Origin: Pantoea latae
Lineage (GTDB): Bacteria > Pseudomonadota > Gammaproteobacteria > Enterobacterales > Enterobacteriaceae
NCBI RefSeq assembly: GCF_002077695.1
Contig: NZ_MWUE01000005.1
Location: 101,955 to 165,954, forward strand
DNA length: 64,000 bases
Direction of reading: 5' to 3'
The notes under the pieces are model-generated. The model did not search any database, was not told the origin of the DNA, and saw only the letters and a list, made by a program, of their open reading frames with translations. The position numbers and the translations under genes are program-made. This document shows, in pieces, positions 1-8,425 of the stretch. Position 1 is the first letter of the stretch. The number at the start of each line of letters is the position of its first letter.

Positions 1-1
1 C

Positions 2-685
2 GCCGATAAAGGCGCCTACGTCAGCTATCCGGTGCAGGATCTGCTGGGCGTGCTGGCGCTGGAAAGCCAGCGGCATCGCTGTATGGTAATTGGCGAAGAT
101 CTTGGCACCGTGCCGCCGGAAATCGTCGGCCTGCTGCGCGCCAGCGGCGTCTTCTCCTGGAAGGTAATGTGGTTCGAGCAGCAGCGCGACGGCCGCTATC
201 GCCTGCCTGGCGACTATCCGCGCCAGTCGATTGCCAGCGCCAGCACGCACGATCTGCCGACGCTGAGCGGCTTCTGGAACGCCGGCGACTTCGCGCTGGG
301 TGAAAAGCTCAAGCTTTATCCCGGCAAAGCGGTTTTGCAGTCGCTGCATGAACAGCGGGCGAAGCAGAAGCAGGCGCTGCTGGACGCGCTTCATCAGGCG
401 GGCGCGATGCCAGCGCGCAGCGCGCGTCAGGCGGAGAAGCTGGAGATGACGCCCGCGCTCAATCTGGCGATGCATAAGTTTCTGGCGGCGACCGGCAGCG
501 CGCTGTTAGGCCTGCAGCCAGAGGACTGGATCGGCATGACCACCCCGGTCAACGTGCCGGGCACGGTCGATCAATATCCCAACTGGCGACGCAAGCTGAC
601 GCAGCCGCTGGAGACGATCTTTGCGGATAAAGCGGTAGTGAAACTGCTGAAAGCGGTGAGCCAGACGCGGAAAGGGGAGTCGTAA
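2..685 (+). CDS. malQ: 4-alpha-glucanotransferase (amylomaltase), C-terminal part only
   Basis: This is the last 227 residues of MalQ; the 5' part lies before the window. MalQ is a cytoplasmic GH77 enzyme that transfers maltosyl and longer units between maltodextrins during maltose use. The visible part carries the family segment with VIGEDLGTVP, whose Glu-Asp pair belongs to the GH77 active site, then SASTHDLPTLSGFW, and ends with the conserved NVPGTVDQYPNWRRKL stretch. The frame is open from base 2 to the TAA at 683-685. The gene converges on nfuA; the gntT gene that separates them in E. coli is missing. Identity is very secure; the start and upstream control cannot be seen. Confidence 0.96.
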   Translation, partial: ADKGAYVSYPVQDLLGVLALESQRHRCMVIGEDLGTVPPEIVGLLRASGVFSWKVMWFEQQRDGRYRLPGDYPRQSIASASTHDLPTLSGFWNAGDFALGEKLKLYPGKAVLQSLHEQRAKQKQALLDALHQAGAMPARSARQAEKLEMTPALNLAMHKFLAATGSALLGLQPEDWIGMTTPVNVPGTVDQYPNWRRKLTQPLETIFADKAVVKLLKAVSQTRKGES

Positions 686-690
686 ACAGG

Positions 691-715
691 GCGCGACAGT
701 CGATGACTGTCGCGC
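691..715. terminator. Perfect 11-bp hairpin between malQ and nfuA
   Basis: GCGCGACAGTC pairs perfectly with GACTGTCGCGC around a 3-base loop (GAT). It begins 5 bases after the malQ stop and ends 10 bases before the nfuA stop. It probably serves both convergent genes, but there is no clear T-run on either strand, so it may act as a transcript-end stabiliser rather than a true intrinsic terminator. Confidence 0.55.
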
Positions 716-725
716 AGAGCAGCGA

Positions 726-1301
726 TTAGTAGTAGGAGTGCTCGCCGCGCTGGTGCTCGGTGAGATCGCGCACGCCTTTCAGCTCCGGGAAAGCGGCCAG
801 CAGCTCTTTTTCGATGCCGTCTTTCAGGGTGACGTCGATCATTGAGCAGCCGTTACAGCCGCCACCGAACTGCAGAATGGCGTAGCCGTCGTCAGTGATT
901 TCCATCAGCGACACGCGACCACCGTGACCCGCCAGCTGCGGGTTGATCTGCGCCTGCAGCAGATATTCGACGCGTTCAACCATTGGCGCGTCGTCAGAAA
1001 CCTTGCGCATTTTGGCGTTCGGCGCTTTCAGCGTCAGCTGCGAGCCGAGATTGTCGGTGACAAAGTCGATTTCCGCGTCTTCAAGGTAGGGCGCGCTCAG
1101 TTCGTCAACGTAGGCCGAAAGCTTCTCGAACTTCAGCTCCGTGTCGGTGGCTTCTACCGCGTCCGGCGGACAGTAAGAGACGCCGCATTCGGCGGTTGGC
1201 GTACCCGGGTTAATGACGAATACGCGGATTTGGGTGCCATCTTCCTGTTTTGACAGCAGTTTTGCGAAATGCTCCTGGGCAGAGTCTGTAATTCGGATCA
1301 T
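726..1301 (-). CDS. nfuA: Fe-S biogenesis scaffold/carrier NfuA
   Basis: NfuA holds a [4Fe-4S] cluster and passes it to apo-enzymes under iron or oxidative stress, acting in the cytoplasm. The 191 residues equal the E. coli length. Residues 1 to about 95 form the degenerate A-type domain (no cluster cysteines in the usual set), and the Nu-type domain follows with GGCNGCS, where Cys149 and Cys152 bind the cluster at the dimer interface. The ATG start at 1301 fits the family. An IscR-type operator lies just upstream, in agreement with the known iron-sulfur control of this gene in E. coli. Confidence 0.97.
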   Translation of the reverse strand: MIRITDSAQEHFAKLLSKQEDGTQIRVFVINPGTPTAECGVSYCPPDAVEATDTELKFEKLSAYVDELSAPYLEDAEIDFVTDNLGSQLTLKAPNAKMRKVSDDAPMVERVEYLLQAQINPQLAGHGGRVSLMEITDDGYAILQFGGGCNGCSMIDVTLKDGIEKELLAAFPELKGVRDLTEHQRGEHSYY

Positions 1302-1313
1302 GGCAATTGCTCA

Positions 1314-1338
1314 ATAGTTGACTAATTTAGTTGGTTAT
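1314..1338. promoter_or_regulatory. IscR type 1 operator over the nfuA promoter
   Basis: The 25-base site matches the IscR type 1 consensus (ATASYYGACT, RwwwY, AGTCRRSTAT) at 23 of 25 positions read on the + strand; the mismatches are near the right end. It begins at the downstream edge of a -10 like TATTAT (minus strand, 1337-1342) and so would cover the nfuA start point, as expected for a repressor site. nfuA is a known IscR target in E. coli. The -35 element is poor. Confidence 0.7.
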
Positions 1339-1359
1339 AATACGCCCATCACCGACGCT

Positions 1360-2040
1360 CTACAAGGTACGGCACAGGCACCAGATTTGTACGCTGGCCG
1401 CGCCCTGCGCCAGCAAAATGCGGCTAATTTCTCCCACGGTATGACCCGTCGTCACCACATCGTCTATCAGGGCGATATGGCGTCCGCGCACGGCGATTTC
1501 AAGGCGGAAGGCGCCGCGCACGTTGCGACGGCGCTGCGAGGCGCTGAGCTGATGCTGCAGCGCGCCGCGCCGCCTGCGACGCACGGCATCGCGAAACTCG
1601 CAGCCTAGCCAGCGCGCCAGCGGCTGTGCCAGCAGCGCCGCCTGATTATAGCCGCGCTGGCAGGCGCGCCTTTTATGCAGCGGCACGCACAGCAGCAGAT
1701 CCGGCCGAGCCAGTCCGCGCGTGCGGTGAGCGTCCAGCCAGCTTAGCAAAAGCAGCCGCGCCAGCATCACCCTGAGTGCGGTAACGCGGGAAAACTTCAG
1801 CTGCTGCACCCAGCGGCGCAGCGGCGGCTGATAGCCGCTGACGCAGACCAATGCCTGCCACGCCGGCGGCGTACGCAGACAGCGGCCGCAGGCGATGCGG
1901 CAGGAGGCGGCGGGCAAGCCGCAGCGCGGACAGAGGATCGGCAACGGCGGCAGGGCGCGCAGACAGACGCTGCACAATCCATGCGCGGCGAGGCGCAGCG
2001 GCAGCTGGCATAGCCAACAGAGGGCGGGCATTGGTAGCAT
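1360..2040 (-). CDS. gntX: ComF-family phosphoribosyltransferase-like protein GntX
   Basis: This 226-residue protein belongs to the ComF/GntX family, linked in gammaproteobacteria to use of DNA as a nutrient and to natural competence. The N-terminus has zinc-ribbon-like cysteine pairs (CWLC, CSVC, CPRC, CGRC), and the C-terminal half has a type I phosphoribosyltransferase motif IALIDDVVTTG at about residues 188-198. The ATG at 2040 is preceded by a strong AAGGAGG six bases upstream. It is divergent from bioH with only 35 bases between. The hofMNOPQ operon in the same window belongs to the same nutritional-DNA set. The molecular activity of the family remains unclear. Confidence 0.93.
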   Translation of the reverse strand: MLPMPALCWLCQLPLRLAAHGLCSVCLRALPPLPILCPRCGLPAASCRIACGRCLRTPPAWQALVCVSGYQPPLRRWVQQLKFSRVTALRVMLARLLLLSWLDAHRTRGLARPDLLLCVPLHKRRACQRGYNQAALLAQPLARWLGCEFRDAVRRRRRGALQHQLSASQRRRNVRGAFRLEIAVRGRHIALIDDVVTTGHTVGEISRILLAQGAASVQIWCLCRTL

Positions 2041-2075
2041 AGCGGCCTCCTTAACGTTTTACGGGATAGTAACTG

Positions 2076-2852
2076 ATGACCTCGCTTTACTGGCACACCT
2101 GCGGAGAAGGGAATGTGGATCTTGTGCTGCTGCACGGATGGGGGCTGAACGCCGAAGTGTGGCAAAGCATTGTGCCGCGACTTAGCCCGCATTTTCGCCT
2201 GCACCTGGTCGATCTGCCGGGCTATGGCCGCAGCCGGCGAGCCGGCGCGCTGTCGCTGGAGGAGATGGCGCAACAGCTGCTGCCGCATTTGCCCGCCCGC
2301 GCGCTGCTGCTGGGCTGGTCACTGGGCGGGCTGGTGGCGACCGAGCTGGCGCTGCGCGTGCCACAGCAGGTCGCGGGATTGATCAGCGTCGCCTCGTCGC
2401 CCTGTTTTACCGCCAGCGAGTCATGGCCGGGCATTAAGCCAGAAACGCTGGAAACCTTTCGGGCGCAGCTCAACAGCGACTTCCAGCGCACCGTCGAACG
2501 CTTTCTGGCGCTGCAGACGCTGGGCACCGACAGCGCGCGTCAGGATGCGCGCCGCTTAAAAGAGGTGGTGCTGGCGCAGCCGATGCCGCCGGTCGAGGTG
2601 CTGGACGGTGGGCTGGCGATCCTGCGTGAGGTGGATTTACGCCCTCGGCTGTCGCAGCTCAGCGTGCCGTTTTTGCGTCTCTATGGCGCGCTCGACGGGC
2701 TAGTCCCGCGCCGCATCGCCGCGCAGCTCGACGCGGCGCTGCCCGCTTCGCCTTCCGTGGTGATGGAGAAAGCCGCGCACGCGCCGTTTATTTCGCATCC
2801 TGACGCCTTCTGTCAGCATATTCTTGATTTCAGTCGAGAGTTTTGCGGTTAA
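2076..2852 (+). CDS. bioH: Pimeloyl-[acyl-carrier protein] methyl ester esterase
   Basis: BioH removes the methyl group from pimeloyl-ACP methyl ester, ending the disguised fatty acid synthesis that makes the biotin side chain. The 258 residues form one alpha/beta-hydrolase domain: oxyanion region [12 protein letters not shown] near residue 20, nucleophile elbow GWSLGG (Ser about 82), the conserved segment [17 protein letters not shown], the Asp segment [12 protein letters not shown], and the final His in [10 protein letters not shown]. As in E. coli it sits divergent from gntX, away from the other bio genes. No strong ribosome site precedes the ATG. Confidence 0.97.
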   Translation: MTSLYWHTCGEGNVDLVLLHGWGLNAEVWQSIVPRLSPHFRLHLVDLPGYGRSRRAGALSLEEMAQQLLPHLPARALLLGWSLGGLVATELALRVPQQVAGLISVASSPCFTASESWPGIKPETLETFRAQLNSDFQRTVERFLALQTLGTDSARQDARRLKEVVLAQPMPPVEVLDGGLAILREVDLRPRLSQLSVPFLRLYGALDGLVPRRIAAQLDAALPASPSVVMEKAAHAPFISHPDAFCQHILDFSREFCG

Positions 2853-3021
2853 ACCCGGCGCGCAGCTGGCATTTTTTCCGGCAGCGACAATACTTTCCTG
2901 GTAAGCATGGCCGCTTCATGATGTGAATTGTCCAGGGAGAGGATAATGAGGTTCCATCTCGCCTGACGCATTCGGCGTCTGCTTACATCTCACATAACGG
3001 AAATGAATGAGGGGTACTGTA

Positions 3022-3291
3022 ATGAAGGTGATGAAATGGGTTGTCGCTTCGATGGTGATGGGTGCGGTGTCGTTTTCGGCGTTTGCGGCCAAGGAAGTGA
3101 CCAAAGAAGAAGTGAAGAAAATGAATCTTCAGAAGATCGGCACGGTGAACACCACGGCGGAAACCACCTCGCCAATGGACGCCAAGCGCGAGCTTTCTAA
3201 ACAGGCTGATGAAAAAGGAGGGAAATACTTCCTGGTGATCGCAGGCCGTGAACACGGCAAATTCAGCGCCACCGCAGAAGTCTATAAGTAA
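3022..3291 (+). CDS. Small exported YdgH/BhsA/McbA-like (DUF1471) protein
   Basis: The 89-residue product starts with a signal peptide (MKVMKWVVASMVMGAVSFSAFAA) and continues with a single YdgH/BhsA/McbA-like domain, ending in the typical GKYFLVIAGREHGKFSATAEVYK pattern. Family members are small periplasmic or outer-surface proteins linked to stress response and biofilm. I chose the ATG at 3022 over one at 3007 because GAGGGG at 3009-3014 is well placed for it. The TAA stop ends at 3291 and the stop of the opposite gene begins at 3292, so the two convergent genes abut with no spacer. The exact paralogue (bhsA, yhcN, ydgH type) cannot be named from sequence reading alone. Confidence 0.88.
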   Translation: MKVMKWVVASMVMGAVSFSAFAAKEVTKEEVKKMNLQKIGTVNTTAETTSPMDAKRELSKQADEKGGKYFLVIAGREHGKFSATAEVYK

Positions 3292-4983
3292 TCAGCTTTT
3301 TAACCAGACAAACTGCCAGGCATCCAGCGTTATCCGCTGGGTGCCATCAATTCTCTCTCCCGTCACGATATCCTGAAAAAGGCGCGCCTCCGGCAGCGTT
3401 GTCTCCACGCTTTTGCCGCTCAGATTGAACACGCACAGCAGCCCGTTATCCTGCTGCTGCGGCGCATGGCGCTTCAGCACCAGCAGCGCATTGTCGCTGT
3501 CATAGAGCCGCATCGGGTTATCGGGATGAAAAGCTGACTGGCGCGTGCGCAGCTGGATCAGCTGGCTCAGGCGGGTGTAGATGGCGTGACGCAGCGTGTC
3601 GTTCTGCGCCAGCGCCGCCTCTATCGCCGCCAGATCGAACTTCTGCCGGTTGATGGCGCGGTTGTGCCCGGCGGCCTTAACGCCTTCATAGTCGTTGCGC
3701 GATCCGAGAATGCTCTGGATATAGATGGCGGGCACGCCGGGAAACGCCAGCAGAATGGCATGAGCCAGTAAAAAGCGCCGCAGGCGCGTGTCGTCGCTGT
3801 CCTGCTGGCGGTTAAGGGCATCGAGATAGGTGACGTTGATTTCGTAAGGGCTGGTGGTGCCGTCCGGGTTGTTTTTATAGGAAACCAGCGCCCCTTCCAG
3901 CGCCAGGTCGCGCACCAGCGCCACGATTTCCACTTCAGAGAGAATGCCGCGCGCCGGATTGAGCCCAATGCCGTCGTGCGAGGCCAGAAAGTTAAAAAAA
4001 GTGGTTCCGCCATTGCCTGGCTCCAGCGCGCCGGCCCACTGGCGCAGCGCGCGTCCTGAGCCAGAGTGAATGGCGTGCAGCACCAGCGGCGGCAGAGAGA
4101 ACTGGTAGACCATCTGCGCCTCGTCATGGCCGTCGCCGAAGTAGCTGACGTTATCTTTATGCGGCACGTTGGTTTCCGTGATAATCACCGTGCCGGGCGC
4201 GACCGTGTCGGCAATGGCGCGAAACAGCTTCACCAGCAGATGGGTTTTCTCCAGATGGATGCAGCGCGTGCCGGGCGTTTTCCACATATAGCCCACGGCG
4301 TCGAGGCGCACGTAGTCCGCCCCTTTTTGCAGGTAGTCGAGCAGCACCTCCACCATGCGGATCAGCACCTCGGGATTGCCGAAGTTAAGATCGATCTGAT
4401 CGGCGCTGAAGGTGGTCCAGATAAAGCGCGTTTCGCCGCTGGCCATCTCGAACGGCGTCAGCAGCGGCGAGGTGCGTGGCCGCGTTACGGCGCTAAGATC
4501 GGTAGCGGGCGGCATGCTGATAAAGAAGTCGTCCCAGCCGGGATCGAGCGCCAGATAGTGTTTGAACCAGGCGCTGTGGGCGGACATATGGTTGCAGACA
4601 AAGTCGAACATCAGGCGCGTCTCCTGATGCAGCCGCGCGACGTCGGGCCACTCGCCGCACAGCGGATTGACCTGATGGTAATCAATCACGGAGAAGCCGT
4701 CGTCGGAGGAGTAGGGGAAAAAGGGCAGCAGATGCACCAGCGGAAAGGAGGCCTGCAGATGCTGCTGGTAGAAGCGGGAAAAGCTCTGCAGCGTCGGCTT
4801 GTCCGTCTCGCGGAACTGATCGGCGTAGGTGATCAGCACCACGTCCTGTTCGTCCCAGTGCGCTTTGCGCGGCAGTTTAATCGCGTCGCGCGCGGCGGCG
4901 ATGCGGCTCAGCAAGCGCGCTCGCGCCGCCTGGGGAAAGGTGTCGGCATAGATTTTATCAAGCAGCGCTGTGATCGTTTCCAT
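3292..4983 (-). CDS. ycjM: Glucosylglycerate phosphorylase (GH13 subfamily 18, YcjM type)
   Basis: The 563 residues align throughout with E. coli YcjM, a GH13_18 phosphorylase that splits glucosylglycerate with phosphate to glucose 1-phosphate and glycerate; relatives act on sucrose or sucrose 6'-phosphate. Visible family sites are DEQDVVLITYADQF near the N-terminus, HLLPFFPYSSDDGFSVIDY, the nucleophile region VRLDAVGYMWK (Asp228), the acid/base region IITETNVPHKDN (Glu270), the transition-state Asp in ASHDGIGLNP, and AIYIQSILGSRNDYEGV. E. coli ycjM lies in a large sugar-transport operon; here it stands alone, in the place where E. coli has feoABC. The ribosome site is weak. Substrate is inferred from resemblance; sucrose phosphorylase is the main alternative. 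Confidence 0.88.
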   Translation of the reverse strand: METITALLDKIYADTFPQAARARLLSRIAAARDAIKLPRKAHWDEQDVVLITYADQFRETDKPTLQSFSRFYQQHLQASFPLVHLLPFFPYSSDDGFSVIDYHQVNPLCGEWPDVARLHQETRLMFDFVCNHMSAHSAWFKHYLALDPGWDDFFISMPPATDLSAVTRPRTSPLLTPFEMASGETRFIWTTFSADQIDLNFGNPEVLIRMVEVLLDYLQKGADYVRLDAVGYMWKTPGTRCIHLEKTHLLVKLFRAIADTVAPGTVIITETNVPHKDNVSYFGDGHDEAQMVYQFSLPPLVLHAIHSGSGRALRQWAGALEPGNGGTTFFNFLASHDGIGLNPARGILSEVEIVALVRDLALEGALVSYKNNPDGTTSPYEINVTYLDALNRQQDSDDTRLRRFLLAHAILLAFPGVPAIYIQSILGSRNDYEGVKAAGHNRAINRQKFDLAAIEAALAQNDTLRHAIYTRLSQLIQLRTRQSAFHPDNPMRLYDSDNALLVLKRHAPQQQDNGLLCVFNLSGKSVETTLPEARLFQDIVTGERIDGTQRITLDAWQFVWLKS

Positions 4984-5078
4984 CGCGAATTGGGTGCCAC
5001 GTCCCGGGTTGTTTTTTATGCAGGCGTGTTTTCAGCGTAGCGTTAAGAAGGGGATTTTCAACTTTGCAGCGGTGGTTG

Positions 5079-5111
5079 CGCGCGCCCGGCGCGGAATCAG
5101 CCGGGCGCGCG
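5079..5111 (-). terminator. Perfect 12-bp hairpin after tex
   Basis: CGCGCGCCCGGC pairs with GCCGGGCGCGCG around a 9-base loop, 11 bases past the tex stop on the minus strand. The stem is very GC-rich but no T-run follows, so termination may need Rho or the hairpin may only protect the 3' end. Confidence 0.55.
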
Positions 5112-5121
5112 TGGGGCTAAG

Positions 5122-7455
5122 TCAGCGTTTTTTGCCGAACGCCGCCGCCAGCGCATCGCCCATCGCGCTGTTGCCGGCGGGCTGGCTGCTCTGGCGCGGA
5201 CGCGGCTTCGCGCCGCCGGCTGGACGGGCGTTATCGCGCGGCGCGCTGCGGCCGTTGCCGCTGCTGCGCGCGTTGCTGTCGCCTGGCTGCTCATCCAGCC
5301 GCATGGTCAGCGCGATGCGCTTGCGCGGCAGATCGACCTCCATCACTTTGACCTTCACGATATCGCCCGCTTTCACCACCTGATGCGGATCTTCGACGAA
5401 CTTGTCCGACAGCGAAGAGATATGCACCAGACCGTCCTGATGCACGCCGATATCGACAAAGGCGCCGAAGTTGGTGACGTTGGTCACCGCGCCTTCCAGC
5501 ACCATGCCCGGCAGCAGATCGTTCAGGGTTTCGACGCCTTCGGCGAACTGCGCGGTCTTGAACTCAGGGCGCGGATCGCGGCCCGGTTTTTCCAGCTCTT
5601 TAATAATGTCGGTCACGGTCGGCAGGCCGAAGCGCTCGTCGGTAAAATCCACCGCTTTCACGCTGCGCAGGCTGGAGGGATTGCCCATCAGCTCGTTTAG
5701 CGCCTGCTCGGTGGCCGCCAGAATACGCTCCACCACCGGATAGGCTTCCGGATGCACCGTTGAGGCGTCGAGCGGGTTATCGCCGTGGTTGATGCGCAGG
5801 AAGCCGGCGCACTGCTCAAAAGCTTTCGGGCCGAGGCGGCTCACCTTCAGCAACTGCTGACGGTTCTGGAAGCGGCCGTTCTCATCGCGCCAGCTGACAA
5901 TATTCTGCGCCATCATGCGCGTCAGACCCGCGACGCGGGTCAGCAGCGGCACAGAGGCGGTATTGAGATCGACGCCGACCGCGTTCACGCAGTCTTCCAC
6001 CACCGCGTCCAGCTTCTTCGCCAGCTGGCTCTGGCTGACGTCGTGCTGATACTGGCCGACGCCGATCGATTTCGGATCGATCTTCACCAGCTCCGCCAGC
6101 GGATCCTGCAGGCGTCGCGCGATAGAGACGGCGCCGCGCAGCGAAACGTCGAGATTGGGGAACTCCAGCGCCGCCAGCTCAGAGGCGGAGTAGACCGAGG
6201 CGCCCGCTTCGCTGACGATCACTTTCTGCGCGGTCACATGCGGATACTGTTTCTGCACCTCAAGGAAGAAGCGCTCTGTCTCGCGCGAGGCGGTGCCGTT
6301 GCCGATCGCCACCAGTTCGACCTGATGTTTCGCGCAGAGCGCGGCGACCGCGGTGGCGGCTTTCGCCGCCTGGCCGGTGTGCGGATAGATAGTGTCGGTG
6401 GCGACCAGCTTGCCGGTGGCGTCCACCACCGCGACCTTCACGCCGGTGCGCAGGCCGGGATCGAGGCCCATGGTGGCGCGCATACCCGCCGGGGCCGCCA
6501 TCAGCAGATCGTGCAGGTTGCGGGCGAAGACGTTGATCGCTTCATCTTCGGCGCGCTCGCGCACCGTGCCCATCAGCTCCGTCTCCAGATGCAGCATCAC
6601 TTTAATGCGCCAGGTCCAGCTCACCACCGCCTTGCGCCAGCCGTCGGCCGGCGCGCCGTTAAGGCGCAGATTAAGGTGCTCGGCGATCAGCGTTTCGCCG
6701 TGGCTTTCGCGCGGCGGCTCGTCGAACTGCGGATCGGCGTTCAGCGAAAGCTGCAGAATGCCTTCGTTGCGGCCGCGCAGCATCGCCAGCGCGCGGTGCG
6801 ACGGCACGCTGTGCAGCGCTTCGTGATGATCGAAGTAGTCGCGGAATTTGGCCCCTTCCTGCTCTTTGCCTTCCACCACGCGCGACACCAGATGCGCATT
6901 TTTCCACAGGTAGTCGCGCACCTTCGCCAGCAGCGCGGCGTCTTCGGCGAAGCGCTCCATCAGGATATAGCGCGCGCCGTCCAGCGCGGCGCGCACGTCG
7001 GCAACGCCTTTGTCAGCGTCGACATACTGCGCGGCCAGCTGCTCGGGATCCTGCGACGGATCCTGCCACAGCGTCTCGGCCAGCGGTTGCAGACCCGCTT
7101 CGATGGCGATCTGACCGCGGGTGCGGCGCTTGAGTTTATAGGGCAGGTAGAGGTCTTCGAGTTCGGTTTTGTTCAGCGTGGCGTTAATCGCCCCGGCGAG
7201 TTCGTCGGTGAGTTTGCTCTGATCGGCAATGGATTTCAGAATCGACTGGCGGCGCTCTTCCAGTTCGCGCAGGTAGCCGAGACGCGTCTCCAGCTGGCGC
7301 AGTTGGGTATCGTCCAGACCGCCGGTCACCTCTTTACGATAGCGTGCGATAAACGGCACGGTGTTCCCTTCGTCCAGCAGACGCACGGCGGCTTCAACTT
7401 GCTCCGCACGCGCCTGCAGCTCACTGGCAATAATGTGGCTGAGATCTTTCATCAT
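5122..7455 (-). CDS. tex: RNA-binding transcription accessory protein Tex
   Basis: Tex (E. coli YhgF) is a 777-residue nucleic-acid-binding protein tied to transcription and linked in other bacteria to toxin expression and stress survival. It has the N-terminal Tex helical domain, the YqgF-like RNase H fold ([19 protein letters not shown]), helix-hairpin-helix repeats ([16 protein letters not shown]) and a C-terminal S1 domain ([31 protein letters not shown]). A low-complexity basic tail rich in Pro, Arg and Gly follows. Two ATG codons lie in tandem at the start (7450-7455) with a poor ribosome site; E. coli also begins Met-Met. greB lies 100 bases upstream on the same strand. Confidence 0.97.
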   Translation of the reverse strand: MMKDLSHIIASELQARAEQVEAAVRLLDEGNTVPFIARYRKEVTGGLDDTQLRQLETRLGYLRELEERRQSILKSIADQSKLTDELAGAINATLNKTELEDLYLPYKLKRRTRGQIAIEAGLQPLAETLWQDPSQDPEQLAAQYVDADKGVADVRAALDGARYILMERFAEDAALLAKVRDYLWKNAHLVSRVVEGKEQEGAKFRDYFDHHEALHSVPSHRALAMLRGRNEGILQLSLNADPQFDEPPRESHGETLIAEHLNLRLNGAPADGWRKAVVSWTWRIKVMLHLETELMGTVRERAEDEAINVFARNLHDLLMAAPAGMRATMGLDPGLRTGVKVAVVDATGKLVATDTIYPHTGQAAKAATAVAALCAKHQVELVAIGNGTASRETERFFLEVQKQYPHVTAQKVIVSEAGASVYSASELAALEFPNLDVSLRGAVSIARRLQDPLAELVKIDPKSIGVGQYQHDVSQSQLAKKLDAVVEDCVNAVGVDLNTASVPLLTRVAGLTRMMAQNIVSWRDENGRFQNRQQLLKVSRLGPKAFEQCAGFLRINHGDNPLDASTVHPEAYPVVERILAATEQALNELMGNPSSLRSVKAVDFTDERFGLPTVTDIIKELEKPGRDPRPEFKTAQFAEGVETLNDLLPGMVLEGAVTNVTNFGAFVDIGVHQDGLVHISSLSDKFVEDPHQVVKAGDIVKVKVMEVDLPRKRIALTMRLDEQPGDSNARSSGNGRSAPRDNARPAGGAKPRPRQSSQPAGNSAMGDALAAAFGKKR

Positions 7456-7519
7456 CGATTCTGTCTTGCTTACAGGGTTAAAAAACAGGGGACAGTTATA
7501 CGGACTGAAAAGTGAAATT

Positions 7520-7537
7520 GCCAGCGATGCGGCTGGC
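7520..7537 (-). terminator. Weak hairpin between greB and tex
   Basis: GCCAGC pairs with GCTGGC around a 6-base loop, 19 bases past the greB stop on the minus strand. It is followed only by the T-rich AATTTCACTTTT. It could end greB transcription partly, but the stem is short. Confidence 0.35.
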
Positions 7538-7555
7538 TTTCAGCGATATTCTGAA

Positions 7556-8032
7556 TCAGGCGTCTGGATAGGAAATGGCGTTGACGTACCAGAGCGCCGG
7601 ACCCGCCGGTGTCTCGACCATCGCCGCGTCGCCCACCTCTTTTTTCAGCAGCGCGCGCGCCATTGGCGAGTCGATAGAGATGTAATCTTTGCGGCCGAAA
7701 ATCTCGTCGTAGCCAACAATGCGGAAGCGTTTTATTTCGCCGTCGTCATTCTCGACTTCGACCCAGGCGCCGAAAAAGACCTTGCCGTCCTGCTGCGGCG
7801 AATAGTCGACAATGCGCAGCGACTCGAGGCTTTTGGTCAGATAACGCACGCGGCGATCGATTTCGCGCAGCCGTTTTTTATTGTACTGGTAGTCGGCGTT
7901 TTCGCTGCGATCGCCGAGGCTGGCGGCCCAGGTCACCTTCTTTGTGACTTCGGGACGCTCTTCGCGCCAGAGATAGTCGAGTTCGGCCTTCAGCTTATCG
8001 AAGCCTTCGCGAGTGATCAGTCGGGTTTTCAT
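7556..8032 (-). CDS. greB: Transcript cleavage factor GreB
   Basis: GreB enters the RNA polymerase secondary channel and triggers cleavage of backtracked transcripts. The ATG at 8032 gives 158 residues, the E. coli length; an in-frame ATG at 8074 would add 14 residues with no family counterpart, so I reject it. The coiled-coil tip with acidic residues is seen in WAASLGDRSENADYQYNKKR, which carries the catalytic Asp and Glu pair, and the C-terminal FKBP-like domain contains GRKDYISIDSPMARALL. Only a weak ribosome site precedes it. A hairpin with T-run just upstream separates it from the small gene before it. Confidence 0.96.
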   Translation of the reverse strand: MKTRLITREGFDKLKAELDYLWREERPEVTKKVTWAASLGDRSENADYQYNKKRLREIDRRVRYLTKSLESLRIVDYSPQQDGKVFFGAWVEVENDDGEIKRFRIVGYDEIFGRKDYISIDSPMARALLKKEVGDAAMVETPAGPALWYVNAISYPDA

Positions 8033-8085
8033 GCGTAGCGACTCAGAAAGAAACAGGCAGGCAGTGTAAAGCAAAGCGGGCGCGG

Positions 8086-8141
8086 CAAAAAAGAGTCGGG
8101 GAACAGGTTTTCAACGGTGAAAACCCCTTGTTGCGTTCCCC
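8086..8141 (-). terminator. Intrinsic terminator after the YjbE-like gene
   Basis: Two nested stems are seen: GGGGAAC (8098-8104) with GTTCCCC (8135-8141), and GGTTTTCA (8106-8113) with TGAAAACC (8118-8125). On the minus strand the structure is followed by GACTCTTTTTT, a good U-tract. It ends the small gene upstream and isolates greB. Confidence 0.75.
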
Positions 8142-8185
8142 GGTGGCGAAACGGGCAGGGTCAAAAAGTCAGAAAGCAAAAAGTG

Positions 8186-8425
8186 TTATTTTCCCGCCAC
8201 GGTTGAGGTGGTGGTGGAAGAAGAGGTGCCTTTATCGCCGCCGCCAGCGGTCGCCAGCGCCACGCCGAGCAGCGCCGCCACGGCGCCGACGCCGATAGCG
8301 TTAGAGTTGCCCTGCGCAGTGGTAGAGGCCTGCGCGCCGGCAGCTTCGCCCGTCGCGGTCGCCGCCCAGACTGAGTTCAGACTAAGGGTGGCCAGCGCAC
8401 CCAGCACTAACAACGTTTTTTTCAT
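8186..8425 (-). CDS. Small secreted Gly/Ser/Thr-rich protein, YjbE-like
   Basis: The 79-residue product has a clean signal peptide (MKKTLLVLGALATLSLNSVWA) and then a low-complexity Ala/Gly/Thr/Ser sequence with the pattern GVGAVAALLGVALATAGGGD and a tail of Ser and Thr. This resembles E. coli YjbE, the first protein of the exopolysaccharide operon yjbEFGH, in size, layout and the final Gly-Gly-Asp plus Thr-rich tail. No yjbFGH follow here. The ATG at 8425 has AGGGAT seven bases upstream; a longer reading from 8470 lacks this. Function is not known; resemblance rests partly on simple composition. Confidence 0.72.
   Translation of the reverse strand: MKKTLLVLGALATLSLNSVWAATATGEAAGAQASTTAQGNSNAIGVGAVAALLGVALATAGGGDKGTSSSTTTSTVAGK

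Noticed and set aside
5785..7515. A 576-codon open frame opposite tex
   Set aside because: It is fully antisense to tex, rich in His, Arg and Gln with no domain, and such frames arise in GC-rich coding DNA because stop codons are rare on the other strand.
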